DNA of 64,000 bases from Coenobita brevimanus (GCA_032717465.1 CM064697.1:2262501-2326500), one strand, 5' to 3'. Counted from the stretch's first letter, positions 1 through 11,135 are shown. A program made the numbers and translations. Notes: generated by a model from the letters alone, not told the origin.

Positions 1-240
1 AGATTTGGACCAAATTTGGTGGATAGATAGCCCATGTCCCGGGGAACAATTGATTAACTTTTGGAACTGATGTTTGTTAGTTTGTTTGTCCATTAGCAGA
101 ATTACTCAAAAACTAAAAGAGAGATCTGGACCAAATTTGGTGGAGAGATAGCCCATGTTTCAGGGAACAGTCGATTAACTTTTGGGACCGATCCGAAAAA
201 CACTTTTTGCGAAACACTTCTCAGTGTTAAGAAAACCTAA
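1..240 (+). repeat. Tandem pair of an anonymous dispersed repeat
   Basis: Two copies of a block of about 70 bp containing GGACCAAATTTGGTGG and GATAGCCCATG lie 121 bp apart (starting at 1 and 122). They are separated by a segment reading TTTGTTTGTCCATTAGCA and ACTCAAAAACTA. Phrases of this type, ending in a GATCCG-like word, belong to anonymous repeats common in aquatic animals; that link is from memory. The element is cut by the left edge of the window, and no coding potential is seen. Confidence 0.6.
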
Positions 241-591
241 CCCATTATTAAATCTCGTTTGGAAATTATGTTGGTGCTTCCTTCCATCTCTAGATTGTAG
301 TTTTATTTTCTCCTTGAGACTCCTTTCCCTCCCTATATCCTAGCCTTAACACAAAATAGCACCACATAATTAGATTGTATTCCTCCTGTCGATGCGGTTT
401 TCAGAGCCAGGCAAATCCCCCAGCCGCCGTTGTGTAAAAATGACGTTCCCATTAATCCTGTAGACACTCTAGGACACCGCCACCCGATCTCCCTCGTCCC
501 GTCAGTTCCCCTCCTTCGGGTATAAAGTCATGAATACCGACACAGCTCGAGGGGAGGGGCGCGATGCTCCTCAATATCACCACAAATGGGA

Positions 592-594
<3 letters not shown>
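241..594. other. Stretch with no recognised feature
   Basis: Mixed-composition sequence. I see no gene, repeat phrase or RNA here. A CpG-containing patch lies around 480-565 but shows no exon signal. Confidence 0.4.

Positions 595-659
<65 letters not shown>
595..659. repeat. (TG)n microsatellite
   Basis: Uninterrupted TG dinucleotide run of about 65 bp. It is seen directly. Confidence 0.97.
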
Positions 660-662
<3 letters not shown>

Positions 663-718
663 GGGTGTAGGGATGTTGTATCCTTCCTCGTGTTTTGTGT
701 GGCCGGGTGTCGTGTGTA

Positions 719-831
719 GAGAGGAGAGAGGGATGAGAGAGAAGAGAGAAATTGGGGTGATGTAGAAGGGGAGGGGAAAGAGGGAGGAAAAAAGAAAGAG
801 AAGGGTGAGAGAGAGGAAAAAAGAGCGAGAG

Positions 832-914
<83 letters not shown>

Positions 915-935
915 AAGTCATAAGGTGCAACAACA
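719..935. repeat. Purine tract with pure (AG)n core
   Basis: G/A-only sequence surrounding an uninterrupted AG run of about 70 bp at 835-906. The long Ser/Leu-only frame on the opposite strand is a product of this composition. Confidence 0.95.
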
Positions 936-1238
936 ACAAAATATCTAAGGCTGCACCTTTTCCTGTAGGCATATTATATTCTTCTCTTTCCTTCTCCTTA
1001 TTATTCTCTAATTTCTTCTCCCCATCATTTCTCGTTCGTCTTTCTTCTCTCCCCGTCGTTTTTTTTTTTTTTTTTTCTTTCTTTCAATTCTCTTGTTTGT
1101 GTTGGCCTATGGAAATAAAGTTGTGTGAACGTGTTTATCTGTGAATTATACAGTGCCATCGACGAACTCTGGCTGAATATTTTAGGGAATTGAACCTGTT
1201 TAACTTTGGACAGACATCCTTTAGGGAAAAGATTAATG

Positions 1239-1449
1239 AAGGTTATACTCAGTGGGTTAGAGCGCTCCGTCCTGACTGAAGGGTCGGAGGATCGAATCCA
1301 CCCAAGGGTCATTGGTAGACATCAGGAAGGGCATCCGGTCATAAAATGCTATACGCTCCAGTTCAAAAGTCCTCTACCCAGGGGCAACGCCTTAGCCCTT
1401 CGGGGATACCTGGCGTAAAACCAAAAAAACAAAAAAACAAAACAAAAAA
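1239..1449 (+). mobile_element. tRNA-derived SINE with LINE-like tail
   Basis: An RNA polymerase III-like box A (ACTCAGTGGGTTAGAGC, about 1247-1263) is followed 40-odd bases later by a box B (GGATCGAATCC, 1289-1299) that differs from GGTTCGAATCC at one base. The body then reads GGAAGGGCATCCGGTC at about 1324-1340, a phrase typical of SINE/LINE 3' regions in invertebrates. It ends in an A-rich CAAAAAAACAAAA tail at about 1420-1449. The promoter boxes and tail set the orientation. No target-site duplication was confirmed. Confidence 0.8.
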
Positions 1450-2086
1450 TACTCGTATCTAAATATTCCATTTCGAAAAGTATCGCGTAAGTCGAATGAG
1501 AGTGGTCCAGCGGTAGCAACAGTAAGCCAAGCAAGACGCCACCCGGTTCAGGGAGCATATGGAACGTTCCTGTCATATGGGATACGTAGACAGAGGGAAT
1601 ACAGGCAACGTTTGCCCTTATTTTTCGACTTCCTGGATTCGTGACAGAAATGCACGTCTTCGTTGGTGTCCGCATAACTGGTGTCTGGGGTTCTGATGCG
1701 GCCACACTACCCAGAAGGAGCAGAGCAACTGGGGCGTGACGAGGACGAATTTTAGAGTATGTCTTGTGCGGCATTTATGGGGTCGATTAGGTGGAGTAAT
1801 TTGGTGTGTGTGAGCTGAGGGCAGGTTAACTGAGCACGGCGTGTGAGGCTGGTATTTGAATCCTTCTTTGTAGAGTCCAATAACATTTTCTAGAGGCGAT
1901 GTATAGAGATAAAAGGATATTGCTGTAAATTTCTTGTATTCAAAAGACTTTCCAAGCACATGCACTGTTTTGCCTGTAGCGAGGTGACGCCCACGAACAA
2001 GATAAAGGTTTAATTCACTCACATTGATTCTTAGAGGAGTAATGCAGAATGACTCACTCTGAACTTCTAAAGGAGCTTTATATATA
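1450..2086. other. Stretch with no recognised feature
   Basis: No gene or clear repeat is recognised. Open frames of 134-141 codons on the minus strand show no known domain, and one runs into the SINE. A weak tRNA-like phrase at about 1500-1560 is listed among the rejected items. Confidence 0.4.
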
Positions 2087-2138
2087 CTAGATAGATAGAT
2101 AGATAGACAGATAGATATAGATAGATAGACAGACAGAT
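2087..2138. repeat. (TAGA)n microsatellite
   Basis: Tetranucleotide TAGA/CAGA run of about 52 bp with a few interruptions. Confidence 0.9.
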
Positions 2139-2655
2139 GTTCAAAAGCCAGAATTCCTCCAAAATTATTTTCCCTTCTCGTGGCACTTTCTTTTCTGGTA
2201 TTTTTCCAATCCCAGCTTTTTTTAATTTTCCTTTTCCCTCATCCTCCCCCATCTGCCCCTCTTCCTACGCTGCTTCTTTCCTCCTACCCATCCTCCCTCA
2301 GTCCTTATATATACTTGCTTATCGAATCATGTCGGTAAATTAAAATTCGCTTGGCATCTACACTAATTACTGAAGCAATATTTAGGTCCACTAAAACAAA
2401 TATTTTTTTTTAAGCTCTTTGTACGAATTCAGTCAGTGTATTTTACAGCCAGTCGCTTTCATATGCAAACTTTCCAAATCAGCTCAGAAAATCTCTTATT
2501 CTCCTTGCACTGATTATTGAAGTTGCATTGTGGCCAAATGGAGTAAAATGTTGTAAGCTATTTGTGTCATTCCAATTAGCTAGTTTTACATCCAGTACTT
2601 TACATTCTTGTGCATATTGATTTACCACCATTGATGTGAAACTACACTTGTCTAA
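2139..2655. other. Stretch with no recognised feature
   Basis: A short pyrimidine-rich patch lies at 2170-2310; the rest is AT-rich with nothing recognised. Confidence 0.4.
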
Positions 2656-2735
2656 CGGAAAGAAGGAAAGAAGGTAAGGAAGGAAGGAAGGAAGGAAGGA
2701 AAGAAGGGGGGAAGAAAAGAAAAAAAAAAGGAAAA
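2656..2735. repeat. (GGAA)n-like purine run
   Basis: Imperfect GGAA/AGAA tetranucleotide array followed by an A-rich segment. Confidence 0.85.
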
Positions 2736-3186
2736 ATCTATTGAGAAACTGTTTGCATCATTCCAGTCAAGTGGTTTGCACCCAATTGTTTTCACAAGCC
2801 CTCTTTATCAGGACGTGTGTTTATATGCTTTACGACTTCTGCACTAATTATGTAAAACTATCCTTGAGTTTAATTATCACGACTGGTTTCGGCCACACAG
2901 CATTGGTTTTGATAATTAGGAGACAAGTGGCCGTAAAGAAGGAGACCCTGTGGAGAGATAAAAATATATACGGTATTAAGATAACAAGAATTTACGGCGG
3001 AGGGGGAAAAAAAGGAAAAAAGATAATCAGTACTTAAAGCCACTTAGTATTCCCGAGCCTGACTCAGTCCCTCACAAGCTGTAATTTTATAAGCGAGGAC
3101 TGTTATAAGGCAGAGGTAAAAAACAGGTAACATAGCGACCACAACAATTCATTAACTAAGCACTGAATTTATTGTGGACTGGGTTG

Positions 3187-4030
3187 ACTGGAGGAGGAGA
3201 GAGAGGGAGGAGGAGAGGGGGGAAGGTGGAGGAGGAGGAGGAGGAGGAGAGGGAGGAGAGAGAGGGGAGGTGGAGGAGGAGGAGAGGGGGGAAGATGGGG
3301 GAAAAGGTGTGATGGAAGAGAGAGCAGGTAGGAAGTGAAGAAAATGAATGAAGTGAGGAGGAGGAGGAAGGAGAAGGAAGTAGGAAGACAAGAAGGAAGA
3401 ATGAAAGAAGAAGGAAGAGAAAAGGGTAAAAAAGAAGAGGACAAATGAAGAAAGAATAAAGAATATAAATGAGGAAAATAATGTTAGTTGAAATTAAAGA
3501 AAAAAGATAATGGGTAAGAAGAGAACTGCAGGAGAAAAGAGAGTAGGAAGAGGAGTAGAGATGGGAAGGATGAGGGAGAGGGAATGGGGAGGAGGAAGAG
3601 GAGGAGGAGGAATGGAAGGGTCAATGGGGAGGGGGAGTGGGAGGGGGAAAGCACTGAGGGGTTGAGAAGAGGAGGGGAAGAGACAGTAGGTTTGGGGAAA
3701 AAGGGGGGGGGGCGAGACGAAGGGGCAGTGAGGCTAGGGAGAAAAGGGGGAGGAGGAGCAGTGGAGGTGGAGAGGTAGAGGGAAGGAGGGGACAGTGGGG
3801 GTGTGGAGGAGGAAGGGAGGACGGGAAGTTGAGGCTAGGAAGGGAGAGGAAAGGATGAGCATTGAGGAGGGTGAGGAAGAGGGAAGAAAAGGTTAGTGGG
3901 GAGGGGGAGAAAGAGGGAAGGAAAAGGCCGTGGGGGAGGGAGAGGAAGAGGGGAGAATGGTCAGTGAGGAAGAGCAGTGAAGCTAGAGAGGAAGAGGGAG
4001 TCGAGGTGGAGAAGGAGAGAGGAGGGGCAG
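3187..4030. repeat. Long polypurine tract
   Basis: About 840 bp of almost pure G/A on the plus strand, rich in GGA, GAGG and GGGGA words, with an A-richer middle at 3390-3560. A tract like this can form triplex (H-DNA) structures. All long frames on either strand here are simple Arg/Glu/Gly or Ser/Pro/Leu strings. Confidence 0.95.
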
Positions 4031-4311
4031 TAATATCCCAAACCTGTTTCCTGGAGTGTTGTTGTCGTGGTGGTTGGTGGGGTCTTCCTGTATTCTGAAC
4101 GTCGAGTTGCAGACAAACTTATATTTTGTTTCCTCTTGTAGGTGAGGATTTTTTTTTTCTTTTTTTCTTGAGGGACAAGGAAGAAAAAACACATCAATCT
4201 TCCTTTGTCTCGCGTTCTTCCTGCTAAAGCAAATTGTCTGGCGTCATTGTACTCTTTATTTATGCAAGCCGTTATTATAAAAAAAAGTAACACATTGCCT
4301 AAAAGAGAACA

Positions 4312-4503
4312 TTAACGCCTTCAGTTCAATGATTTACTTCAGAGATGATTTTTCCTACCGCTGGACGATTTAATGTAGTCTAAGAAGAGTCCCCGAACAG
4401 TGTAGGTCTCGAAGGCGTAATTCAGTTCCAAAAGTCTGTCCTAAACTGAATACAATCGTCTAAAGGTGGCAAAAAATTAAAAAAGTCGTCGGAGTAAAGA
4501 GGT
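4312..4503. repeat. TTAA palindromic repeat, full-length degraded copy
   Basis: Begins TTAACGCCTTCAGTTCAA. The core GGACGATTTAATGTAGTC lies at about 4363-4380 and the mirrored core CTGAATACAATCGTCTAAAG at about 4446-4465. The copy closes near AAGTCGTCGGAGTAAAGAGG. The order (end, core, inner end, mirrored core, end) matches the other full copies in this window. Confidence 0.7.
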
Positions 4504-4572
4504 AGAGTGAGATATGCAAAATAAATCACCAAGGAAGAATTGTTAAAGAATATCCTAAGCCCACGAGAATAC

Positions 4573-4573
<1 letters not shown>

Positions 4574-4616
<43 letters not shown>
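4574..4616. repeat. (GT)n microsatellite
   Basis: Pure GT run of 43 bp. Confidence 0.97.
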
Positions 4617-4619
<3 letters not shown>

Positions 4620-4629
4620 ACGTGGACTG

Positions 4630-4960
4630 ACTTCCTTCTCATTTCCTTCAGTTCTTCTCTCTCTCCCTCGCCATTTCTTTCGTGTTTTCCTTGTGGTGCT
4701 CCTCCGCCTTCCTTCCCTTTCCTTAATTTTTCTCTGTTACTCTCCCTTTCTTCAGTCCATTTTATTCTTATCCACCATTCCTTCGTCATTCCCTTCTGTT
4801 GTTCCTTTGCCCTTTCTTCCTTCCACTTTCCCCCTTGTTCCTTTTTCCTCGTTTCTCATTTCTTCCTCTTCTCCTCTTCTCTCTTACCCTTTCTCTTTGC
4901 TCTCTCTTTTTCTTCTTTTCCTCTCACTATCTTTTCTCTCCTCCCCCACCTCTACTTTTG
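4630..4960. repeat. Polypyrimidine tract
   Basis: C/T-rich sequence with TTCC and CTCC words. It lies about 600 bp downstream of the purine tract at 3187-4030. Confidence 0.9.
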
Positions 4961-5314
4961 ACACATCAGTGGTAAATAGAAAAGAATAGACAGATATTAT
5001 TAGACAGGGTATTCGAACTGAGAAAAGTAGTCATATGTGCATGCTATCCCTGTCGTAATTATATAGTCGGAAAGAAAAGTATTATTACTGTCTCGTGCCT
5101 CAGAAACGCCGGACGAAGAAAATTGAAATGTTTTGCTACGTGTCTCATTATGGTGAACATGTATATTTTTATTATGGACGCCGTCTATTTACCTATCTAT
5201 AGCCAGACGCCATAAAATCCCGTTAAGGGGAGGCCGTTTGTATTTAGTTGTTTTACGGGGAGGAACACTAACCCACCACCAACCCTCTCGTTGACACGGA
5301 GGGAACGCGTGTGG

Positions 5315-5381
5315 GTTGGTTATATGGTCACCACCCAGCGTTGTAAATGGTTTCCTGGCTGACAGGAGACTACTAATGTAA
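5315..5381 (+). repeat. Dispersed repeat R4, copy 1
   Basis: TTGGTTATATGGTCACCACC followed by CCAGCGTTGTAAATGG and TTTCCTGGC. The same phrases occur on the minus strand at 49474-49560 and 54446-54532. It directly precedes the ~57-bp satellite. Confidence 0.7.
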
Positions 5382-5384
5382 AAT

Positions 5385-5945
5385 AATGTGGTAACGGTAA
5401 CAAAATTGCCAACGTATAAAAAAAACACCGACCTGAATAAATTGTTACTCAGAATTTATAAATGTTTGGAGATCTGTGTAGCCTGAATGTACACAGGTTG
5501 GAAACGTTTGTTACTCAGAATTATCAGGCATATCGAAGCATAAAGAATACCGGTTAGAAAGTTAGTTACTGAGAGACTCCAAATAAAAAAAAGACATAAG
5601 GAGACGCATTGGCCAGACTTACAGTTACTCGGAATTACAAAACATCAAGACATTGAGAAACATCAGTTGGTATTATTTGTGGCTCATAATTAACAGGCGT
5701 ATCAATACATATCAGAAAACGTCAGTTGGTGTAGGATGTTTGCTAAAAATTACTAGACTTACCAAAGCATATGAGAAACATAGACGATCTGACAGTGACC
5801 TGAGAATTACCAAGCATACCGAGGCTTATCATAAAAATTATAAGCTTGGATAGTATGTCATTTAGTACTGCCACACATACCAGGTTATTATCGCGAAACA
5901 CAGGCGAGTTGAAAATTGCCAGACATATAAAGAAACACTTCGTAG
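5385..5945. repeat. Degenerate satellite, unit about 57 bp
   Basis: A phrase close to TTGTTACTCAGAATTACCA followed by CATATGAGAAACATCAGTTG recurs about ten times. Starts are near 5442, 5508, 5563, 5622, 5678, 5738, 5794, 5855 and 5906, with one more unit before them. Spacing is 51-66 bp. Unit-to-unit identity looks well below 80 percent, so the array is old. No open frame spans it. Confidence 0.75.
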
Positions 5946-6349
5946 GTCTGCTTAGGTCCAGGTTGCATTGAATGTATGGAGAACTGTACTTCCTTCGTCG
6001 ACTGTACAGTATGTGAAATTAAAATCTTCCCAAGGGTTACTGAACTCATCGTACGAAGTCAAATCTTACGAGACACGCCATAGTCGACATAAGACTCTGG
6101 GTTCAGTTATTCTATCAATCCCTCAACTTATTTAGCTGTCTGTCTGGCTCTTATCTAGTTAGATATCTGTATAAGTGTCAGTTTCTCTGTTTGTCTGTGT
6201 CTCTGCCTGTCCGTCTGTCTATCTATTTTGGTTGACTCTGCATCCCGCGAGGGGAGGCCTGGACATTGGGATATCGAGGCATCTCTGCCTCCACTCAGCA
6301 AGTACGCCTGTTCCCACTACACACACCACTTCCTTCAAATACCCACATG
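5946..6349. other. Stretch with no recognised feature
   Basis: Short pyrimidine-rich words (CTGTCTGTCT) at 6135-6230; otherwise nothing recognised. Confidence 0.4.

Positions 6350-6378
<29 letters not shown>
6350..6378. repeat. (CT)n microsatellite
   Basis: Pure CT run of about 29 bp. Confidence 0.95.
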
Positions 6379-6383
<5 letters not shown>

Positions 6384-6501
6384 TAACAATCTTTAAATAT
6401 AATTGGGAGGGTAATGTGTGTGCTGGCTTTACAATGGTCACATATATGTTAGTGTCAGTTGTGTAACCTAGATATACTAATGTGAAAAGGATGTTGTGCA
6501 G

Positions 6502-6527
6502 TGTTGTTGTTGTTGATGATGATGATG

Positions 6528-6564
<37 letters not shown>

Positions 6565-6594
6565 AATTAGGGACAGTTACAGCCCACCACATGC

Positions 6595-6638
<44 letters not shown>

Positions 6639-6642
6639 CCTC

Positions 6643-6709
<67 letters not shown>
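6502..6709. repeat. Compound microsatellite (GTT)(GAT)(GA)...(CT)(CCCT)(CA)
   Basis: In order: GTT repeats, GAT repeats, a GA run (6533-6560), a unique spacer of about 38 bp, a CT run (to 6634), CCCT repeats and a CA run (6646-6709). The GA and CT runs are complementary and could pair as a hairpin around the spacer. Confidence 0.95.
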
Positions 6710-6712
<3 letters not shown>

Positions 6713-7249
6713 AGGAATGAGACTGGACCACTTATTTAACACTGACACAAGGAAAGTCTAGGGGAATAAACTCCAGGGATAAAAACACGCCAAAAATAAT
6801 AATAAGAAAAAAAAAAAAAAATTATCTCCTAGGCAAGGCAATAAAATGTTTGGCTTTGAAGAATAAACGTGGGAAGAGTAAAAGAGTTTGGGTGTAGCAA
6901 GAATAATGAAAAAAAAAAATTGTTGTGGTGACAGGTTTAATTGATGTGGTTGACAGTGAGGTTAGTGAAAAAGGTGAATACATATAGCAGGAAACGAATA
7001 TAAATCGTCATTGTGGTGAAGGTGTAAATCGTCCTTCTAAATATTATAAGGGAAGAAAGGAAAAGGCCGTTATTGTCAGCGGCAAATAAAAGTCCTTAAT
7101 TGGTCTTCCCTGTAGTGTATGGAGATAAGACGAAAAAGCTTTAGAAGACTGTAGGTAAAGTGACCAAAAAAGTAAGAAGAAGGCGCGGGTGCTAAGAATA
7201 AGCTTCACATAATCTGCTTCATTTTATATTCATAGCAAGATAAGAGAAG
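6710..7249. other. Stretch with no recognised feature
   Basis: A-rich sequence with two short A runs (about 6808-6822 and 6910-6920). No gene or known repeat is recognised. Confidence 0.4.
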
Positions 7250-7830
7250 ACATAAAAAGCGTAGAAGAAGAGGATAAAGTATGCAAGGAAGAAAGACGGT
7301 AGATGGTTGAAAGGAAGGAAGGAAAAGGCGTCATTGCTAAGAATATATGGTAGAGTCTAGTTATTCTTTCTGCACAGCCATTTAAGAAGTAGTAATGGAG
7401 GAGAGACCGGAAAAAAAAAAAGAGGGAAACCCAGGAGGGAAGAAAGGGATGTGAAAGAGACGAAAAAAGAAGACGGAAGAAAACGAGAGAGAAAGGTGGG
7501 AAAAGAGACGAGCAGGAAAAACAGAATGTGAAGATACTGGGAGAATTTGGAATAATGAAAGTATATGAAAAGGAAACGAAGTAAAGAATAGGAAGAAAAA
7601 GACAAAATGAGCAAGGGAAAAAGAGATAAGGAAAAACTGAGGAATGGGAAAAAGGAAGGAAGACAAAAAACAGATGAAGCGTGGGCGACAATAGGGATGC
7701 AAGAAAAGGAAATTAAGTACGAAAGGGAAAGAGGAAGAAAGGCAGGGATCAAGGCCAAATACAGCGCAGAGCATAGGCAAGGTAAAAGTGAGGAGAAAAT
7801 AAGAATAATATAAGGAAGACAAGAAAAACA
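7250..7830. repeat. A-rich purine tract
   Basis: Mostly A and G with GGAAG and AAAGA words. The 150-170 codon frames on the minus strand consist of Phe/Leu/Ser/Pro and reflect this composition. Confidence 0.8.
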
Positions 7831-8027
7831 AGAATAAAAGACAATCAAGTAGAGCGTATAGCGTATCCCTGATCATCCCACGTGACCGCAACGCAGCCTC
7901 CCACCGCCGCCGTAGTAAGAATGAGATGGGCTTGTGAATGAATGAACGTGCTACTGGTTTTGTGAATGAATGGGTAGCGGGAATCAGCTGACGTATCTGG
8001 GGCAGCGGCCGCGGGCGCTTGGCAAAC

Positions 8028-8245
8028 CCACCACCACCACCACCACCACAGTTCCTCTCTCTCTCCCTCCACTACAACCCCTTTCTCTCTCTCCCACCAC
8101 CCTCCCCCTCTCTCCACTACAGCTCCCCCTCCCCCTCTCTCCACTACAGCTCCCCCTCTCTCCACTACAGCTCCCCCTCCCCTCTCTCTCTCCCACCACC
8201 CTCCCTCTCGCCCCACCACAGCCTCCTCTCTCTCTCTCCATTCTG
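8028..8245. repeat. (CAC)n followed by a C/T minisatellite
   Basis: CAC repeats at 8028-8050 lead into a C/T-rich array in which TCTCCACTACAGCTCCCCCT recurs three times (about 8109-8190), with more diverged relatives on each side. The unit is about 20-27 bp. Confidence 0.85.
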
Positions 8246-8488
8246 ACTTGGGCATGAATGGTAGCCTCTAGCTCAATGACTGATGACTCTGTGGTTGTAC
8301 AATGACTGCGAGAGTGACAGTGGTGTTCTCTCTCGCTAACTCTACACACTCATATTAGTTAATCTCTCTCTCTCTCTCCATGTGACGATGCAGCCCTACA
8401 ATAACGATGATGGCTGCGACGTTTAATAATTTTTCTTTTCATTTTCTGTAATAGTATTTGACTGTTTCGTCACCCCTTGGGATAACTG

Positions 8489-8603
8489 TGATAGTAGTAG
8501 TAGTAGTAGTAGTAGTAATACCGGTAGTAGTTGTTGTTGTAATAGCAGCAGCAGTAGTAGCAGCAGAAATAATAGTAGTGGTGGTGGTGGTGGCGGCGGC
8601 AGC
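8489..8603. repeat. Compound trinucleotide repeat (GTA/GTT/GCA/GGT/GGC)
   Basis: GTA repeats, then GTT, AGC and TAG, GTG and GGC triplets in succession. This is an imperfect triplet array that keeps reading open in several frames. Confidence 0.9.
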
Positions 8604-8621
8604 CTCTGAATTTACAATTAC

Positions 8622-8760
8622 GGTCAATAATCCCTTTACACAACCGGATCCCTGAACTAATGAAACGAGATTCCAACCCAGGTCGTCCTAGATGATCAGT
8701 ATAACAAAATCATATTAAGTTCTGGCACAGCCTCGAGACGGTGTAAGGGGACTATTGACC
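8622..8760. mobile_element. Small non-autonomous TIR element (MITE-like), copy 1
   Basis: The left end GGTCAATAATCCCTTTACAC (8622-8641) and the right end (8741-8760) are inverted repeats matching at 18 of 20 positions. The internal 99 bp have no coding potential and contain an ACGAGATTCCAACC phrase. A related element with the same ends and internal phrase lies at 36512-36656. Two independent copies with matching terminal inverted repeats support a miniature DNA transposon. No target duplication was identified, so the superfamily is open. Confidence 0.75.
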
Positions 8761-8849
8761 ACAACCGTACGTGGTGTGTTCATGGTCGAGTGGAGGTGTG
8801 GGAGTGAAGGAGAGGGGGAAGGAGGAAGAGGGGGAGTGACGGCGGATTC

Positions 8850-9097
8850 TTGGCGTCTCAGGTCCTTGGTTGCAGTGATACTCTAAGTTTGGTATCCTTG
8901 GGTGATGACATTGATCCGGTTGTTAGTCGCGGCTGCAGTGATAGATTCTTTAGACCTTGGATTATAATATGAAAGTTTTGGCATTCCTATCGAGTAAGTG
9001 TTAGTGATTAGTTATGGTTATATTGATAGGGAAATGTTGCAGTCCTTGGCGACCGTGTTGGCTGAATCCTTAGGCACCGTGTAAGTGATTTCCAATG
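8850..9097. repeat. Possible degenerate tandem repeat
   Basis: Phrases such as CCTTGGTTGCAGTGATA, GGCTGCAGTGATA and TTGCAGTCCTTGGC recur irregularly here and again at 9345-9400. The period is unclear. Confidence 0.35.
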
Positions 9098-9310
9098 TTA
9101 ACCCCTTGAATCTGGTGACTTTTTTCTTTATAGTTTTTTATTGTCGTTTCTGTTTCCAGGCGATTTAATGTAACTTAGATTTGGTGTCTCATTCTGATTA
9201 GGTCAATGAAGGCGATGTGAAACTCAGGTTATTATTATCTCACACTAAGTATAAATATCTGAAGGTGGCATGGATAAAGTATATAAATAGTGTGTCGTCG
9301 TGGTGAAGTG
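9098..9310. repeat. TTAA palindromic repeat, full-length degraded copy
   Basis: Begins TTAACCCCTTGAATCTGGTG. The core is CAGGCGATTTAATGTAACTT at about 9157-9176, followed by a GTCAATGAAGGCGATG middle. It ends in a GTCGTCGTGGTGAAGTGG segment corresponding to the far end of other copies. Confidence 0.65.
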
Positions 9311-9419
9311 GTGAAAAATCCTTCGCGTCCGAGTTAGCTTTGTCCTTAGTCATGGCTGCAGTGATATGCTAATGTTGCAGGGCTTGGCAGCGACGGCAAT
9401 TACTGAGAGGTATGTTGTA

Positions 9420-9854
9420 TGTCTGGCGGCTCATTCATAGCCTCCGCAGCACCCGGGACTGTATTCAAAGTTTCTTAGCAGTGTATAAGATTCCCTGTTC
9501 ATATCTTCACGCGGACAACTACCACTTTGCAGCCAAAACAAAGTGTATAGTGACGTGAAAAATACAGTAAAGGTATATTATTCATGGCGATATTTTACTG
9601 CTCTGGAGACCTTATTCGAAAATTTTGACAAGATCGTCTATGAATATGAACCAGAACCTCCCTAGTCACCACTGGATGAGGACGGATCACACTGGCTGAG
9701 GACGGATTGGCAAGGAGAACATTAACTGGAAGAACTTAAATTCATACTTACACACTGCTGAGTGATGGTGGCCTGGTGCGGGATATATTAAGTCACAAAA
9801 ATATAGATAGACAGATAGACAAATATTGGCAAAGACCGATCATTTGCTGAGAGA
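9420..9854. other. Stretch with no recognised feature
   Basis: A 17-19 bp word (TGGATGAGGACGGAT, then TGGCTGAGGACGGAT) is duplicated at about 9672-9710. Otherwise nothing is recognised. Confidence 0.35.
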
Positions 9855-10060
9855 ATTTAGCCCATTTATTATGATAACATTTTTAATTTGCTATCACCAA
9901 ACGATTTTATTCAGCTTTAGGGAGAATTGTCAAGCCGAAGAGGTTAGCTGTGCCCCTTGTTAACCACTTATTAACCATGTCACTACAGTAAGTCTCCCCT
10001 ACACTGTATAATATTATCTGGAGGCAGTATAAATATAATACAAAAACAAATAATCACATT
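9855..10060. repeat. TTAA palindromic repeat, degraded copy
   Basis: Contains ACGATTTTATTCAGCTTTAG (9901-9920), then GAAGAGGTTAGC, GTTAACCAC and the mirrored half AGTCTCCCC...TTATCTGGAGGCAG (about 9990-10026). The boundaries are approximate. Confidence 0.6.
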
Positions 10061-10635
10061 CATCTTTTGTAGAGTAAAAACTGGTGTGTTGTGTGATGTA
10101 AAACAGTTACAGTTAGTTTTTACCTTTCCTAGCAAAACGAGGCCACTTCCAGAAACTGAATACCAAGTCTTAGTTGCATGAGATTCGGTGAAATTTAGTT
10201 ATGAGGCAGAAATGAGTCTCCGTGGCTAACTGACTACACTTGGTCATCATGTAAACCGAGAGTGATTACGGTTCTACATCAGCTTAGAACAAACGCACTA
10301 TATCAGAAGCATAGTAACAGTAACTCACAATTATTAGAACAGCACAGTAACTTTTATTTACTGTCGAGTCATAGCTTGGGTGCTGAATACTTTTTGTTTT
10401 TACTTTTCCTGCTTGCGAAGTTACACAGTCATTGTTATTCACTGTTGGGGTAATTGCTGGGGTGATGCACTCTCACTTCCATGCTTTTGGGATCTCTCAT
10501 ACATCAGAATAAGGTTTATATTTTATTAGTTCAGATGGAGTAAGACTTGTACACATTTTTAATCTCTTCACTACGTCGGGCGCTGACGAGGAGCCTACAC
10601 GTGGCGATGATGTGTACCCTGGTTGGAGCAGCTGT
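10061..10635. other. Stretch with no recognised feature
   Basis: No gene or clear repeat is recognised. Frames here are short and domain-free. Confidence 0.4.
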
Positions 10636-10823
10636 AGCATCCACCCGGGAACCAAACACATATTTCCATGTACCTTTCCGTGGGAAGGACCCTGTCCTGA
10701 CCTTGGTGAGAGGCTGTCTGCCACAATGTGGCGCTGGTTCCCAAAACGGTTAGTCCCATAAATGCAATTCCTTGCCTATGGTCGACGGTCTGCTCCTTCA
10801 GACAGACCAGGATTAAGCAACAA
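10636..10823 (+). repeat. Dispersed repeat R7, copy 1
   Basis: GGGAACCAAACACATATTTCC near the start and GGTCTGCTCCTTCAGACAGA near the end correspond in order to AGGAAACCAAACCTCCACAC and GGTCTGCCTGGCCAGACAGA at 49626-49793. Both copies are diverged. A run of 28 T follows at 10838-10865 and may be the tail of a separate minus-strand retroelement. Confidence 0.5.
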
Positions 10824-10834
10824 CGAATACGAAC

Positions 10835-10837
<3 letters not shown>

Positions 10838-10865
<28 letters not shown>
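10838..10865. repeat. Poly(T) run
   Basis: 28 consecutive T. It is possibly the A tail of a minus-strand retroposon extending to the right; I could not identify its body. Confidence 0.8.
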
Positions 10866-10868
<3 letters not shown>

Positions 10869-11135
10869 ACTGTACGGTTTTATTGTACCGAAAAATATTA
10901 AAACCGGATAATAAGAAATTAGAGGTATCTCATAATCTGAAGAATATCTTGTGGGTTTAGCATGAATAAGTTTAAAGGACGGCATGGTTCTGAAAGGGTT
11001 AAGTCTCTGAAGCCCAAATCATTGAGTACAAACTTGTAAGACAAACTGGTGCCCGAGCATTGCAGTCATAGTTAAATCATCACTTAAACATTTTTGGAAA
11101 ACAGTCGCACTCTTAATACAGCGTATGTAAATGGA

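Noticed and set aside
1480..1560. A tRNA-like phrase (GTGGTCCAGCGGTAGC ... CCCGGTTCAGGG)
   Set aside because: Box B is poor and the arms do not fold into a cloverleaf. At most it is a worn SINE head.
10838..10865. T28 as a transcription terminator
   Set aside because: A 28-T run is better explained as the tail of a minus-strand retroposon or as slippage; no Pol III gene precedes it.
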